Shown piece by piece: positions 1 to 8,198 of a stretch of DNA of 64,000 nt. The notes below the pieces were generated by a model. The model ran no database searches and was not told the DNA's origin. It worked only from the letters and a program-made list of their open reading frames with translations. The stretch spans positions 62,001 to 126,000 of the forward strand of contig NZ_JOID01000009.1 of the NCBI RefSeq assembly GCF_000719865.1, given 5' to 3'. A program made the translations under genes and the position numbers. This DNA comes from Streptomyces albus subsp. albus (GTDB lineage: Bacteria > Actinomycetota > Actinomycetes > Streptomycetales > Streptomycetaceae). Each line of letters begins with the position of its first letter. The first letter of the stretch is position 1.

Positions 1-856
1 CGACCACGGGCAGCTGCGCGGCCGGGACGGCGCGCACGGAGTGGACCGCCGCCCCGATCCGGGCGTGCTCCGCGGGCTTGAGGGCTGCGGCGCGTTCGGC
101 CCACGCCTCGGCGGTGCCGTCGCCGAAGCGCAGTTGGGGACCTTCGAGGGGCTTGCCGGTGCGGCCCGCGCCGCCGGTGTCCTCGGGGAAGCCCGCGGCC
201 AGGTAGGCGGTGTCGAGGAGGGTGAGGCGGATGCCCGCCTCGGCCGCGGCGGCGATCAGGGCCTCGCCCATGGCGTTGGGCTCGGCGTAGCGGGTGCCGC
301 CGGGGGCGTGGTGGAGGTAGTGGAACTCCCCGGCGCAGGTGATGCCGGCCAGGGCCATCTCGGCGTACACGGCGCGGGCGAGCGCGTGGTAGCTGTCGGG
401 TGTGAGGCGGGCGGCGGCCCGGTACATGACCTCGCGCCAGGCCCAGAAGGAGCGCGGCGCCCCGCCCTCACCGGAGCCGTCCGCCGGTCCGGGGCCGGAC
501 TGGGCCCGGCCGCGCAGGGCACGGTGGAAGGCGTGCGAGTGGGCGTTGGCCAGGCCGGGGAGGGTCAGCCCGCGCAGGATCACGGCCCCGGGCGGCGGCT
601 GCGGAGCGCCTGCGGTGCCGGAGGGACCGGCAGGACCGGGGGGACCGGCGGGACCGGCAGGACCGGCAGGACCGGCAGGACCGGCAGGACCGGCAGGACC
701 GGAGGGACCGGGGGCGCCGGACGGGCCGGGGGCGCCCGGCGTACCGCTGCCGCGCCCGACCGCGGCGATGCGCCCGTCCGGGCCCGCCGTGATGGTGACG
801 CCCGGTTCGACGGTGCCGTCGAGCCAGGCGTACTCCGCCCAGTAGGTCAGCGGCAC
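1..856 (-). CDS. hutF: Formimidoylglutamate deiminase HutF (C-terminal end outside window)
   Basis: This gene hydrolyses N-formimidoyl-L-glutamate to N-formylglutamate and ammonia, the fourth step of histidine degradation by the formylglutamate route. About 285 residues are inside the window; the stop lies beyond position 1. The amidohydrolase metal motif ANAHSHAFHRALRG and the following GEFHYLHH are visible. The GTG start at 856 overlaps the end of the M20 amidohydrolase gene by 10 bases, so the two are probably translationally coupled. Between the first strand segment (YWAEYAWLDG, near residue 5) and the metal motif there is a collagen-like Gly-Pro-Ala run at about residues 40-75, encoded by 9-bp tandem repeats at about 625-720; this insertion is odd for the family. 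A related deaminase of the same superfamily is possible, but the context beside hutU favours HutF. Confidence 0.87.
   Translation of the reverse strand, partial: MPLTYWAEYAWLDGTVEPGVTITAGPDGRIAAVGRGSGTPGAPGPSGAPGPSGPAGPAGPAGPAGPAGPAGPPGPAGPSGTAGAPQPPPGAVILRGLTLPGLANAHSHAFHRALRGRAQSGPGPADGSGEGGAPRSFWAWREVMYRAAARLTPDSYHALARAVYAEMALAGITCAGEFHYLHHAPGGTRYAEPNAMGEALIAAAAEAGIRLTLLDTAYLAAGFPEDTGGAGRTGKPLEGPQLRFGDGTAEAWAERAAALKPAEHARIGAAVHSVRAVPAAQLPVV
625..720. repeat. 9-bp tandem repeats coding a collagen-like Pro-Ala-Gly tract in HutF
   Basis: The + strand repeats the unit GGCAGGACC/GGCAGGACCG with a 9-bp period, flanked by degenerate copies. Read on the minus strand it is in frame with hutF and gives repeated Gly-Pro-Ala triplets. 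It is an in-frame low-complexity insertion, not a CRISPR or mobile element. Confidence 0.85.
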
Positions 857-2103
857 GCCAGTCCTTCCAGTACGTCGGCGAGCGCGGTGACGCCGGCCAG
901 GCAGTCGTCCTCGTCCGCCGCCTCGGCCGGCGAGTGCGAGACGCCGGTGGGGTTCCGTACGAACAGCATGGCGGCCGGGACGTCGGCGGAGAGGATGCCG
1001 GCGTCGTGTCCCGCGCCGGTGGGCAGCAGGCGGGCACCGCCGAGGAGGGCGGCGACCCGGTCGCGCAGCGCGTGCTCGAACTCGACGACGGGGGTGAACG
1101 ATTCGCGGGTGACGCGGACCGTCACGCCGTCCCGTTCCGCGCGCTCGGCGGCCGCGCGTTCGATCGCGGTGACGACGCCCGCGAGGGTCTCCTCGTCGGC
1201 GGCGCGGGAGTCCAGCCAGCCGCGCACCAGGGAGGCGATGGCGTTGACGCCGTTCGGTTCGACGGCGGTCTTGCCGAAGGTGGCCAGCGCCCCCGCGCGC
1301 GCGGCCTGTTCGCGGGCGGCGAGCACCGTGTGGGCGTAGGTGAGCATCGGGTCGCGCCGGTCGGCGAGGAGGGTGGTGCCCGCGTGGTTGGCCTCGCCGC
1401 GGAAGTCGAAGCGCCACCGGCCGTGCGGCCAGATCGCGGAGGCCACGCCGACGGCCTCGCCGGTGCGGGCCAGGGTGCGGCCCTGTTCGATGTGGAGTTC
1501 CACGAACGCGCCGATACGGGACAGGCGTTCGGGGTCCGGGCCGATGCCCTCCGGGTCGTGGCCGGCCCGTTCCATGGCCAGCGCGAGCGTGGTGCCGTCG
1601 GCGTCGCGGAGTTCCCGGGCCGCCGAGGGGGTCAGCCGGCCCGTGGTGAGACGGGAGCCGGCGCAGGCCAGGCCGAAGCGGGCGCCCTCCTCGTCGGCGA
1701 AGTTGGCGACCGCCAGTGGCCTGGCGGGGCGGGCGCCGCGGGCGAGGAGTTCGTCCAGGGCGGCGAAGGCGGAGACGATGCCGAGCGGCCCGTCGAACGC
1801 GCCGCCGTCCGGTACGGAGTCCAGGTGCGAGCCGGTGACGACGGCGCCGCCGGGCTCGACGTCCGCGGGCGAGGCGGCGCCGAGCCAGGCCCACTGGTTG
1901 CCGTTGCGGTCGGTCTCGCAGACGAGGCCGCGGGCGCGCGCCTGCCCGGCGAACCAGGCGCGGCAGTCGGCGTCGGCGGCCGTCCAGGCGTGCCGGCGGT
2001 AGCCGCCGGTGGTGGAGTGGCGGCCGACGGGGGCGAGCTCCCGCCACATCTGGAGGAAGGACGCGCCGCGGGTCCAGCGGGCAGTGCCGGTGGCGGCCGT
2101 CAC
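847..2103 (-). CDS. M20-family amidohydrolase (allantoate amidohydrolase / N-carbamoylase type) in the hut operon
   Basis: A 418-residue zinc-dependent amidohydrolase of the allantoate amidohydrolase/hydantoinase-carbamoylase family. The binuclear metal motifs are visible: [19 protein letters not shown], then [14 protein letters not shown], and C-terminal GHDAGILS and VSHSPAE. The GTG start at 2103 overlaps the hutU stop by 4 bases (GTGA), and its stop overlaps the hutF start, so the three genes form a tightly coupled operon. Family members cleave allantoate or N-carbamoyl amino acids. My inference from the position between hutU and hutF is that it may deformylate N-formylglutamate, or hydrolyse a carbamoyl or formimino by-product of histidine breakdown. 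Genuine allantoate use is the alternative, but no other purine-catabolism gene is seen here. Confidence 0.85.
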   Translation of the reverse strand: MTAATGTARWTRGASFLQMWRELAPVGRHSTTGGYRRHAWTAADADCRAWFAGQARARGLVCETDRNGNQWAWLGAASPADVEPGGAVVTGSHLDSVPDGGAFDGPLGIVSAFAALDELLARGARPARPLAVANFADEEGARFGLACAGSRLTTGRLTPSAARELRDADGTTLALAMERAGHDPEGIGPDPERLSRIGAFVELHIEQGRTLARTGEAVGVASAIWPHGRWRFDFRGEANHAGTTLLADRRDPMLTYAHTVLAAREQAARAGALATFGKTAVEPNGVNAIASLVRGWLDSRAADEETLAGVVTAIERAAAERAERDGVTVRVTRESFTPVVEFEHALRDRVAALLGGARLLPTGAGHDAGILSADVPAAMLFVRNPTGVSHSPAEAADEDDCLAGVTALADVLEGLACR

Positions 2104-3782
2104 CGCTCCTCCTCCCCTTCCCGCATCGGGATGCGGACACCGCGCTCGGCGGCGACCTCCTCCGCGCGCTCGTACCCGGCGTCGACGTGGCGGATGACGC
2201 CCATGCCGGGGTCGTTGGTGAGGACCCGGCGGATCTTCTCGCCGGCCAGTGCGGTGCCGTCGGCCACGGTGACCTGCCCGGCGTGCAGGGAGCGGCCCAT
2301 GCCGACGCCGCCGCCGTGGTGGATCGAGACCCAGGAGGCGCCGGAGGCCACATTGACCATGGCGTTGAGCAGCGGCCAGTCGGCGATGGCGTCGGAGCCG
2401 TCGCGCATGGCCTCGGTCTCGCGGTACGGGGAGGCGACGGAGCCGCAGTCGAGGTGGTCGCGGCCGATGACGACCGGGGCGGCCAGCTCGCCCGAGGCCA
2501 CCATGGCGTTGAAGCGCTCCCCCGCCTTGTCGCGCTCGCCGTAGCCGAGCCAGCAGATCCGGGCGGGCAGGCCCTGGAAGCGCACGCGCTCCCCGGCGAG
2601 GCGGATCCAGCGGGCCAGGGACTCGTTCTCCGGGAAGAGGTCGAGCACGGCGCGGTCGGTGGCCGCGATGTCGCGGGGGTCGCCGGAGAGGGCGGCCCAG
2701 CGGAAGGGCCCCTTCCCCTCGGCGAAGAGCGGGCGGATGTAGGCGGGGACGAAGCCGGGGAAGTCGAACGCCCGGCCGTATCCGGCGAGTCGCGCCTCGC
2801 CGCGGATGGAGTTGCCGTAGTCGAACACCTCGGCGCCCGCGTCCTGGAAACCGACCATGGCCTCGACGTGCCGGGCCATGGACTCCCGGGCACGGGCGGT
2901 GAAGTCGGCCGGCTTCTCGGCGGCGTACGCGGCCATGTCGTCGAAGTCCACGCCGAGCGGGAGGTAGCTGAGCGGGTCGTGGGCGCTGGTCTGGTCCGTG
3001 ACGATGTCGACGGGCGCGCTCTCGGCGAGCATCCGGGGCAGCACCTCGGCGGCGTTGCCGAGCAGGCCGACGGAGAGCGGCGCGCGCCGGTCGCGGGCCT
3101 CGACGGCGAGCCGGAGGGCGTGTTCGAAACTGTCGGCCCGGACGTCGAGATAGCCGTGCTCGATCCGGCGTTCGATGGCGCGGGGGTCGCAGTCGACGCA
3201 GAGGGCGACGCCGCCGTTCATGGTGACGGCGAGCGGCTGGGCGCCGCCCATCCCGCCGAGGCCGGCGGTCAGGGTGATGGTGCCGGTGAGGCTGCCGTCG
3301 CCCCGCCCCCGGGCGGCGAGCTTCGCGGCGACGGCGGCGAAGGTCTCGTAGGTGCCCTGGAGGATGCCCTGGGTGCCGATGTAGATCCAGGAACCGGCCG
3401 TCATCTGGCCGTACATGGTGAGGCCGAGGGCCTCCAGGCGGCGGAACTCCTCCCAGTTGGCCCAGTCGCCCACGAGGTTGCTGTTGGCGATCAGCACGCG
3501 CGGGGCCCACTCGTGGGTGCGCATCACGCCGACGGGGCGGCCGGACTGGACGAGCATCGTCTCGTCCCGCTCCAGCGTGCGCAGCGTGCGGACCATGGCG
3601 TCGAACGAGCCCCAGTCGCGGGCCGCCTTGCCGGTGCCGCCGTAGACGACCAGCCGGTCCGGATGCTCGGCGACCTCCGGGTCGAGGTTGTTCCGCAGCA
3701 TCCGCAGGGCGGCCTCCTGCGGCCATCCCCGGGCGCTCAGCTCCGTACCGCGCGGTGCGCGCACGGGTCGTGGTCCCGCCAT
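2100..3782 (-). CDS. hutU: Urocanate hydratase HutU
   Basis: Cytosolic NAD-dependent urocanase, which converts urocanate to imidazolonepropionate, the second step of histidine degradation. The 560-residue product has the usual family length and the signature around the essential cysteine, [16 protein letters not shown], as well as [13 protein letters not shown] near the N-terminus and the glycine-rich [12 protein letters not shown] of the NAD site. I chose the ATG at 3782 because AGGGAGG lies just upstream and homologues begin [12 protein letters not shown]; the more upstream in-frame start at 3809 has no ribosome binding site. It is the first gene of the operon hutU, M20 amidohydrolase, hutF. 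A promoter-like pair and an imperfect inverted repeat lie just upstream. Confidence 0.97.
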   Translation of the reverse strand: MAGPRPVRAPRGTELSARGWPQEAALRMLRNNLDPEVAEHPDRLVVYGGTGKAARDWGSFDAMVRTLRTLERDETMLVQSGRPVGVMRTHEWAPRVLIANSNLVGDWANWEEFRRLEALGLTMYGQMTAGSWIYIGTQGILQGTYETFAAVAAKLAARGRGDGSLTGTITLTAGLGGMGGAQPLAVTMNGGVALCVDCDPRAIERRIEHGYLDVRADSFEHALRLAVEARDRRAPLSVGLLGNAAEVLPRMLAESAPVDIVTDQTSAHDPLSYLPLGVDFDDMAAYAAEKPADFTARARESMARHVEAMVGFQDAGAEVFDYGNSIRGEARLAGYGRAFDFPGFVPAYIRPLFAEGKGPFRWAALSGDPRDIAATDRAVLDLFPENESLARWIRLAGERVRFQGLPARICWLGYGERDKAGERFNAMVASGELAAPVVIGRDHLDCGSVASPYRETEAMRDGSDAIADWPLLNAMVNVASGASWVSIHHGGGVGMGRSLHAGQVTVADGTALAGEKIRRVLTNDPGMGVIRHVDAGYERAEEVAAERGVRIPMREGEEER

Positions 3783-3826
3783 GGGCCTGCCTCCCTGCTG
3801 GGCTTCCACCCCGACTGGATTGATTC

Positions 3827-3861
3827 ATTCACATACTCACGGCATGAATATAAGTAGTCAA
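3827..3861 (-). promoter_or_regulatory. Candidate hutU promoter with overlapping inverted repeat
   Basis: On the minus strand TTGACT (3861-3856) is followed after 17 bases by GAGTAT (3838-3833), a plausible -35/-10 pair. An inverted repeat with arms ATTCA (3827-3831) and TGAAT (3845-3849) overlaps the -10 box, a position suited to a repressor. Its AT-rich character stands out from the surrounding sequence. The similar element ahead of the RpiR regulator gene (7431-7447) makes that regulator a candidate binder. Confidence 0.4.
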
Positions 3862-4039
3862 CAGCGGGTGCGCATCCGGCGGAGGCCCCGCGGGTGAGCG
3901 ACGGCCACGGACGGAGCCGCTCCGTCGCGCGGGGCCGGAGCGCGCGCCCGCACACGCCCCTGCGTCCACCGCCGCGCCGGCCGCCCGCCGCCCGGGCCGG
4001 TGCTGGGCACGGGGCGGCCGCGGGTGGTGGAGTGGTGGC

Positions 4040-5578
4040 ATGACCTCCAGGGACACCACCGGGACGGCGGCGGGCGCCGAGCCGTACGGACAGCCACCGC
4101 ACGACGAGCCGCAAGGCCCGGCGGACGCCGCCCCACCCGGTGGAACACCGGGCCGCGCCGGGCGGGCCCCCGCCGGGCGGGCGGCCCCTGCCGGGCAGGC
4201 ATCCTCTGCTGAGCGGGTGGCCGCTGCCGAGCAGGCGGCCGCCGGGTTGGCGGCCCGCCGGGACCGGGCCGTGCGCGCCGCCGTCCGGCAGGGGCTGGTC
4301 GGCCCTGCGCACCCCGTCGTCGGGCTGCTGGACGTGGCCGGCATCCGGGCCTCGGCCGCCGCGCTGCGCGCCGCCTTCGAGGAGGTCACCGCGCCCGGCA
4401 CCCCGGTGCTGCACGCCTTCGCCGTCAAGGCCGCCTCGCTGGTGCCCGTGCTGGCGCTGCTCGCCGACGAGGGCCTGGGCTGCGAGGTGGCGAGCCCCGG
4501 CGAGCTGGCGCTCGCCCGCGCTGCCGGGGTGCCGCCCTCGCGGATCGTCCTCGACTCGCCCGCCAAGTCGGCCGCGGAGCTGCGCGAGGCCCTGACGCTC
4601 GGGGTCGCCGTCAACGCCGACAACGCGGAGGAACTGGCCCGCATCGACGCCCTGGTCCATGAGGCCCCGGTCTCCTCGCCTCTCGGGCTGCGGGTGAACC
4701 CGCAGATCGGCGGCGGCAGCATCGAGGCGCTGTCCACCGCCACGGAGACCTCCAAGTTCGGCGTCCCGCTCCGCGACGAGGGGGCGCGCGCCTGGCTCGT
4801 CCGCGCGTTCCTCGACCGTCCGTGGCTGACGCGCCTGCACGCCCACGTCGGCTCGCAGGGCATCCCGCCGGAGCTGATGGCCCGGGGGGTGCGGGAGATC
4901 TACGAGCTGGCGGAGGAGATCAACGACACCGCCGGGCAGCGGCAGGTGACCACCCTGGACATCGGCGGCGGCCTCTCCGTCAACTTCGCCTCGGACCGCG
5001 AACACCCGACCCACCGGGAGTACGCGCACGCCCTGCGGCACGCCGTACCCGGCCTCTTCGACGGACGGTACGGGCTGGTCACCGAGTTCGGCCGTTCGCT
5101 GCTCGCCAAGCACGGCACCGTCCTGGCCCGGGTGGAGTACGCCAAGACGGCCGCCGGACGGCCGATCGCGGTCACCCACGCCGGCGCCCAGCTCGCCACC
5201 CGCACGGTCTTCGCGCCCGACTCCTGGCCCCTCCGGGTCGCCGCGTTCGACGCCGAGGGGCGGCCGAAGACCGGGCCGGCGGTCGAACAGGACATCGCGG
5301 GCCCGTGCTGCTTCGCCGGCGACCTGGTGGCACGCGGGCGTCCGCTGCCGCGGCTGGAGAGCGGTGACCTGGCCGCCCTGCTCGACACCGGCGCGTACTA
5401 CTTCTCCCACCACTTCGCGTACAACAGCCTGCCCCGGCCCGCCGTCCACGGTTTCCTGTGCACGCCCTCGGACGTGCGCTTCGCTCTCGTGCGCCCGGCG
5501 CAGACACTCGACGAGATCGTGGCCGAGAGCGGCGGCGACCGGCCCGGCGCGCTGACAGGACTGACGGCGCGGGGCTGA
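4040..5578 (+). CDS. PLP-dependent fold-type III decarboxylase (diaminopimelate/ornithine decarboxylase family)
   Basis: Decarboxylates an amino acid such as diaminopimelate, lysine, ornithine or arginine; the exact substrate cannot be read from sequence. The 512-residue protein has the pyridoxal lysine in HAFAVKAAS, the substrate/phosphate loop HAHVGSQG, the glycine-rich LDIGGGLSV, and the C-terminal GPCCFAGD (cysteine from the partner active site) and GAYYFSHHFAYN. The N-terminal 70 residues are low-complexity and not conserved, so a start further downstream is possible. It is divergent from the hut operon, with about 260 bases between. Streptomyces carry several such paralogues; here it is not next to lysine or polyamine genes. 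Confidence 0.83.
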   Translation: MTSRDTTGTAAGAEPYGQPPHDEPQGPADAAPPGGTPGRAGRAPAGRAAPAGQASSAERVAAAEQAAAGLAARRDRAVRAAVRQGLVGPAHPVVGLLDVAGIRASAAALRAAFEEVTAPGTPVLHAFAVKAASLVPVLALLADEGLGCEVASPGELALARAAGVPPSRIVLDSPAKSAAELREALTLGVAVNADNAEELARIDALVHEAPVSSPLGLRVNPQIGGGSIEALSTATETSKFGVPLRDEGARAWLVRAFLDRPWLTRLHAHVGSQGIPPELMARGVREIYELAEEINDTAGQRQVTTLDIGGGLSVNFASDREHPTHREYAHALRHAVPGLFDGRYGLVTEFGRSLLAKHGTVLARVEYAKTAAGRPIAVTHAGAQLATRTVFAPDSWPLRVAAFDAEGRPKTGPAVEQDIAGPCCFAGDLVARGRPLPRLESGDLAALLDTGAYYFSHHFAYNSLPRPAVHGFLCTPSDVRFALVRPAQTLDEIVAESGGDRPGALTGLTARG

Positions 5579-5680
5579 CGGCGCCGACCCCGGTGTGGGC
5601 CCGGATCACGCGCCCTTCCGGCCGCACCGCCGCCCGGCGCCGGCTCCGCCGCCCGGCGCCGGACCGCCGTCAGACCGCCG

Positions 5681-6313
5681 TCAGACCGCCGCCGCGGTGC
5701 GCTTGCGGGGGCCGGCCGCCGGTGCGGGGCGTCCCGCGGCCGGTACCGCCTTGCGCTTCCCGCCGCCCGGCGCGGCGTCGCCCGCGGCGACCCCGGTCGT
5801 GCGGTAGCCCCGGACGTCCTTGCCCGCCGGACCGCGCCGGGCCCACTCCGGGCGGACCCACAGCAGCGTCTCGTGCCGCCGCTCCCAGCGGCCGAGCCAC
5901 ACGGACTTGGCCCACAGCCCGGCGCCGGCCCCGGCGAGCAGCATCCCGCCCGCCGCCGGCGCCGCGAAGGACGAGCCGAGGGCCGCGGCGGCGGCCGCCC
6001 ACAGCCACCAGCGGTGTTCGCGGCGCCAGATCCGGGCGGTCACCGCGCGGTCCTGCAGGAAATCCCGCCGCCCGGCGCGCGCGGCGCCCTCCGCCAGCTC
6101 CCGGTAGCGTCCGCGCCGCGCGGCGAACGCGGCCGCCCCGGCGAGCAGCAGCAGCGCCGCTCCCGTCAGCAGCCCGATCCGCCGCCCCAGCAGACTCACG
6201 GGGACGGCGGCCCCCAGCGCCGCGGTCACCAGCCCCGTCCACCCCATCCACGCCGCGGGTACACGCACCATCACCGCCACGCGCGCCAGTGTCGTCGCCG
6301 CTTCGCGCCCCAC
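5681..6313 (-). CDS. Conserved membrane protein of unknown function
   Basis: A 210-residue protein with two hydrophobic hairpins: segments at about residues 18-42 and 45-62, and another pair at about 101-135. Between and after them are arginine-rich cytoplasmic stretches (RREHRWW, WLGRWERRHE), and the tail is low-complexity Ala/Pro/Gly. The GTG start at 6313 is fixed by AAGGAGG seven bases upstream. No catalytic motif is seen. It follows the RpiR-family gene on the same strand with a 180-base gap, so it may have its own promoter. I do not recognise a named family. Confidence 0.75.
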   Translation of the reverse strand: MGREAATTLARVAVMVRVPAAWMGWTGLVTAALGAAVPVSLLGRRIGLLTGAALLLLAGAAAFAARRGRYRELAEGAARAGRRDFLQDRAVTARIWRREHRWWLWAAAAAALGSSFAAPAAGGMLLAGAGAGLWAKSVWLGRWERRHETLLWVRPEWARRGPAGKDVRGYRTTGVAAGDAAPGGGKRKAVPAAGRPAPAAGPRKRTAAAV

Positions 6314-6495
6314 TGCGGGCCTCCTTGTCGCTCGATGTCACCTCGAATGCGGTTTCGGTAAGGGCGAATTCTAGTGAGGACGCATGAAAAACGGATAAGG
6401 AAACCGCACCCCTGCCCGGCTCCGGCGCCCTCGGGCAGAGCCGGGGTACGGGCGCCACCCCACGGGCGCGGGACGGCCGCCGGACGGGCCGTCGG

Positions 6496-7389
6496 CTACT
6501 CGGCGAACAACCCGCGGGCGGCGGCCCGGGCGTCGAACTCCTCCAGCCGGGCCTGCGCGTCCGGCAGTCCGTCGCACATCGCCTCCAGCAGGACCCGGCC
6601 GAGCATCATCGGCGCACAGGCCGTGTCGAACGCCAGCCCGGTGCCGACGGCCGCGGGCAGCAGCAGGTCCGAGTGGCGGGCGACGGGCGCGAAGGCGCTG
6701 TCGGCGACGGTCACGACGGTCAGCCCGGCCGAGCGCGCGTGGTCGAGCGCCTCGGTCACCTCGCGCGGATGGCGCGGCAGCGCGAAACAGAGCAACGCGC
6801 TCGCGCCCGCGCGCCGGGCGGCGTCGATGCGGTCGGCGAGCATCGTGCCGCCCTCGTCGAACAGCCGGACGTCCGGGTGCACCTTGGCCGCGAAGTAGGC
6901 GAAGCCGCGCGCCTGCGCGGAAGCCGCGCGCAGCCCGAGCACCGGGAGCGGGCGCGAGGCGGCCAGCAGCCGTCCCGCGTGTTCCACCGGCTTCGGCTCG
7001 GCGAGCAGCGACGCCAGATGGCGGAGGTTCTCGATCTCCGCGTACACGGCCTGCTGGTACGCGTTGTGCGTGCCCCCGGCGGGGGTGCGCTCGGCGACCG
7101 GTACGTCCCGCAGGTGCCGGCGCAGCGCCGGATAGCCGTCGAAGCCCAGGGCGACCGCGAAGCGGGTGACGGAGGGCTGGCTGACCCCGGCGAGTTCGGC
7201 CAGCTCCACGCTGGACAGGAAGGGTGCGTCGGCGGCCCGCCGCACCATGCAGTGCGCGATCCGGCGCTGCGTGGGGGTCAGCCGGTGCCCCTCGAACAGC
7301 TTCTGCAGCCGGGCCGCGGCGCCGGCCGCGCTCCCGTCACCGGCCGCGTTCCCGCCGCCGTCCGCCCCACCGGTGCCGGTCCCGGGCAT
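6496..7389 (-). CDS. MurR/RpiR-family transcriptional regulator (HTH plus SIS domain)
   Basis: A 297-residue regulator. The N-terminal HTH_6 domain (about residues 28-105) has LTPTQRRIAHCMV and the recognition region ELAGVSQPSVTRFAVALGFDGY. The C-terminal SIS domain (about 120-270) normally binds a phosphosugar. The ATG at 7389 follows GGGGAGG. RpiR proteins act as ligand-responsive repressors or activators of catabolic genes. Its place beside the hut genes makes hut control a reasonable guess. An inverted repeat ATTC-N9-GAAT upstream (7431-7447) resembles the element in the hutU promoter. An amino-sugar regulon elsewhere is the alternative. Confidence 0.88.
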   Translation of the reverse strand: MPGTGTGGADGGGNAAGDGSAAGAAARLQKLFEGHRLTPTQRRIAHCMVRRAADAPFLSSVELAELAGVSQPSVTRFAVALGFDGYPALRRHLRDVPVAERTPAGGTHNAYQQAVYAEIENLRHLASLLAEPKPVEHAGRLLAASRPLPVLGLRAASAQARGFAYFAAKVHPDVRLFDEGGTMLADRIDAARRAGASALLCFALPRHPREVTEALDHARSAGLTVVTVADSAFAPVARHSDLLLPAAVGTGLAFDTACAPMMLGRVLLEAMCDGLPDAQARLEEFDARAAARGLFAE

Positions 7390-7430
7390 CGGGCCTCCCC
7401 GCCGTCGGGCCCGCGCCCTCGGCGTGAGCC

Positions 7431-7447
7431 ATTCACGAACCACGAAT
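7431..7447. promoter_or_regulatory. Candidate operator ahead of the RpiR-family gene
   Basis: The 17-bp element begins ATTCAC and ends CACGAAT, giving an inverted repeat ATTC-N9-GAAT about 45 bases upstream of the regulator start. It shares ATTCAC followed by CAC and GAAT with the hutU promoter element at 3827-3849, although the spacing differs. This is inference from position and similarity only. Confidence 0.3.
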
Positions 7448-7575
7448 CTGTATGAGTCTATGCAGAGGTCCGGCCGTCCGGCCCCCGGCCGCCCCTCGGC
7501 TGAGAGCAGAAGCTCGGAATGAGAGTGTGAACCCAAGTGCCGTAGAGGGTGTTCGCACAGAGAGGGGCGTGGGGA

Positions 7576-8145
7576 ATGGGCGTGGTGGAGAGCTGGTCCC
7601 GTGTGATGAGTCTTCTTCAGGAGCACGCCCCGGCCGATCATGCGGATCTGCCCGGGCCGGCCACTGAACGGATGCTCGCGGCCGCCGAGGAACGGATGGG
7701 CATCCCGCTTCCCCGCGAACTGCGGACGTGGCTGTTGCAGAACAATCTGGATCTTCCCGCGGAAGACGTGGACGACGATGTGGCATGTTGCGGTTTCGCC
7801 GGGTTCCCGGACGAGGGGATGTTCTTCCTGGGCATCCGGGCGATGGAGAAGCTCTACGCGAACCACTCCATGCCCGGTGGGGTCAACCCTCCGGATCAGC
7901 CGGGCAATCCGTTCTGGCGCAATGAGTGGATCCCGTTCCTGTCGGACCAGGACGGCTGGACAGGAAAGTTCATCGACGCGCGGGACGGCCGTATCGGCAG
8001 GTGGTTCGTGGGTGAGAGCACGACCACGGGCGAGTACGCGTCACTGGCTCACTATTTCGACTCCGTGGCGGAAACGCTCACGAACATCGCCGAGGGAAAC
8101 CATCCGACCTGCTCGATCGCCGAAGGACGACTCGTCTGGTCATGA
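7576..8145 (+). CDS. SMI1/KNR4 (SUKH superfamily) protein, candidate immunity protein
   Basis: A 189-residue cytosolic protein without signal peptide. The start of the SUKH fold is recognisable at residues 28-60 (ATERMLAAAEERMGIPLP then RELRTWLLQNN), followed by an acidic loop (DLPAEDVDDD) and typical aromatic strands (NPFWRNEWIPFLSDQDGW, GRIGRWFVGE). SUKH proteins are widespread immunity proteins of polymorphic toxin systems, but some are stand-alone. It converges on the gene for the large secreted NucA/NucB-type nuclease and shares a terminator with it. I infer a possible immunity role; convergence rather than co-transcription is unusual for a toxin-immunity pair. The ATG at 7576 is preferred over upstream starts because the SUKH homology begins soon after it and GTGGGG precedes it. 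Confidence 0.8.
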   Translation: MGVVESWSRVMSLLQEHAPADHADLPGPATERMLAAAEERMGIPLPRELRTWLLQNNLDLPAEDVDDDVACCGFAGFPDEGMFFLGIRAMEKLYANHSMPGGVNPPDQPGNPFWRNEWIPFLSDQDGWTGKFIDARDGRIGRWFVGESTTTGEYASLAHYFDSVAETLTNIAEGNHPTCSIAEGRLVWS

Positions 8146-8149
8146 GACC

Positions 8150-8182
8150 GGAGTGCCCCCCGGTTGTCCCGGGGGACACTCC
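8150..8182. terminator. Bidirectional hairpin between the SUKH and nuclease genes
   Basis: Arms GGAGTGCCCCCCGG (8150-8163) and CCGGGGGACACTCC (8169-8182) pair along 14 bases with one G-T mismatch and a short loop, followed by TTTCCTC. It lies between two convergent stop codons (8145 and 8199), so it can terminate both transcripts. Confidence 0.8.
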
Positions 8183-8198
8183 TTTCCTCATTGCCCGG

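Noticed and set aside
3782-3809. Upstream start of HutU (nine extra residues MEAQQGGRP)
   Set aside because: No ribosome binding site precedes it, while AGGGAGG directly precedes the ATG at 3782.
847-3828. A 993-codon open frame spanning the amidohydrolase and hutU regions on the minus strand
   Set aside because: Only its last 418 codons are the amidohydrolase. The rest is an Arg/Pro-rich shadow of hutU, whose true product is in the neighbouring frame with full urocanase motifs.
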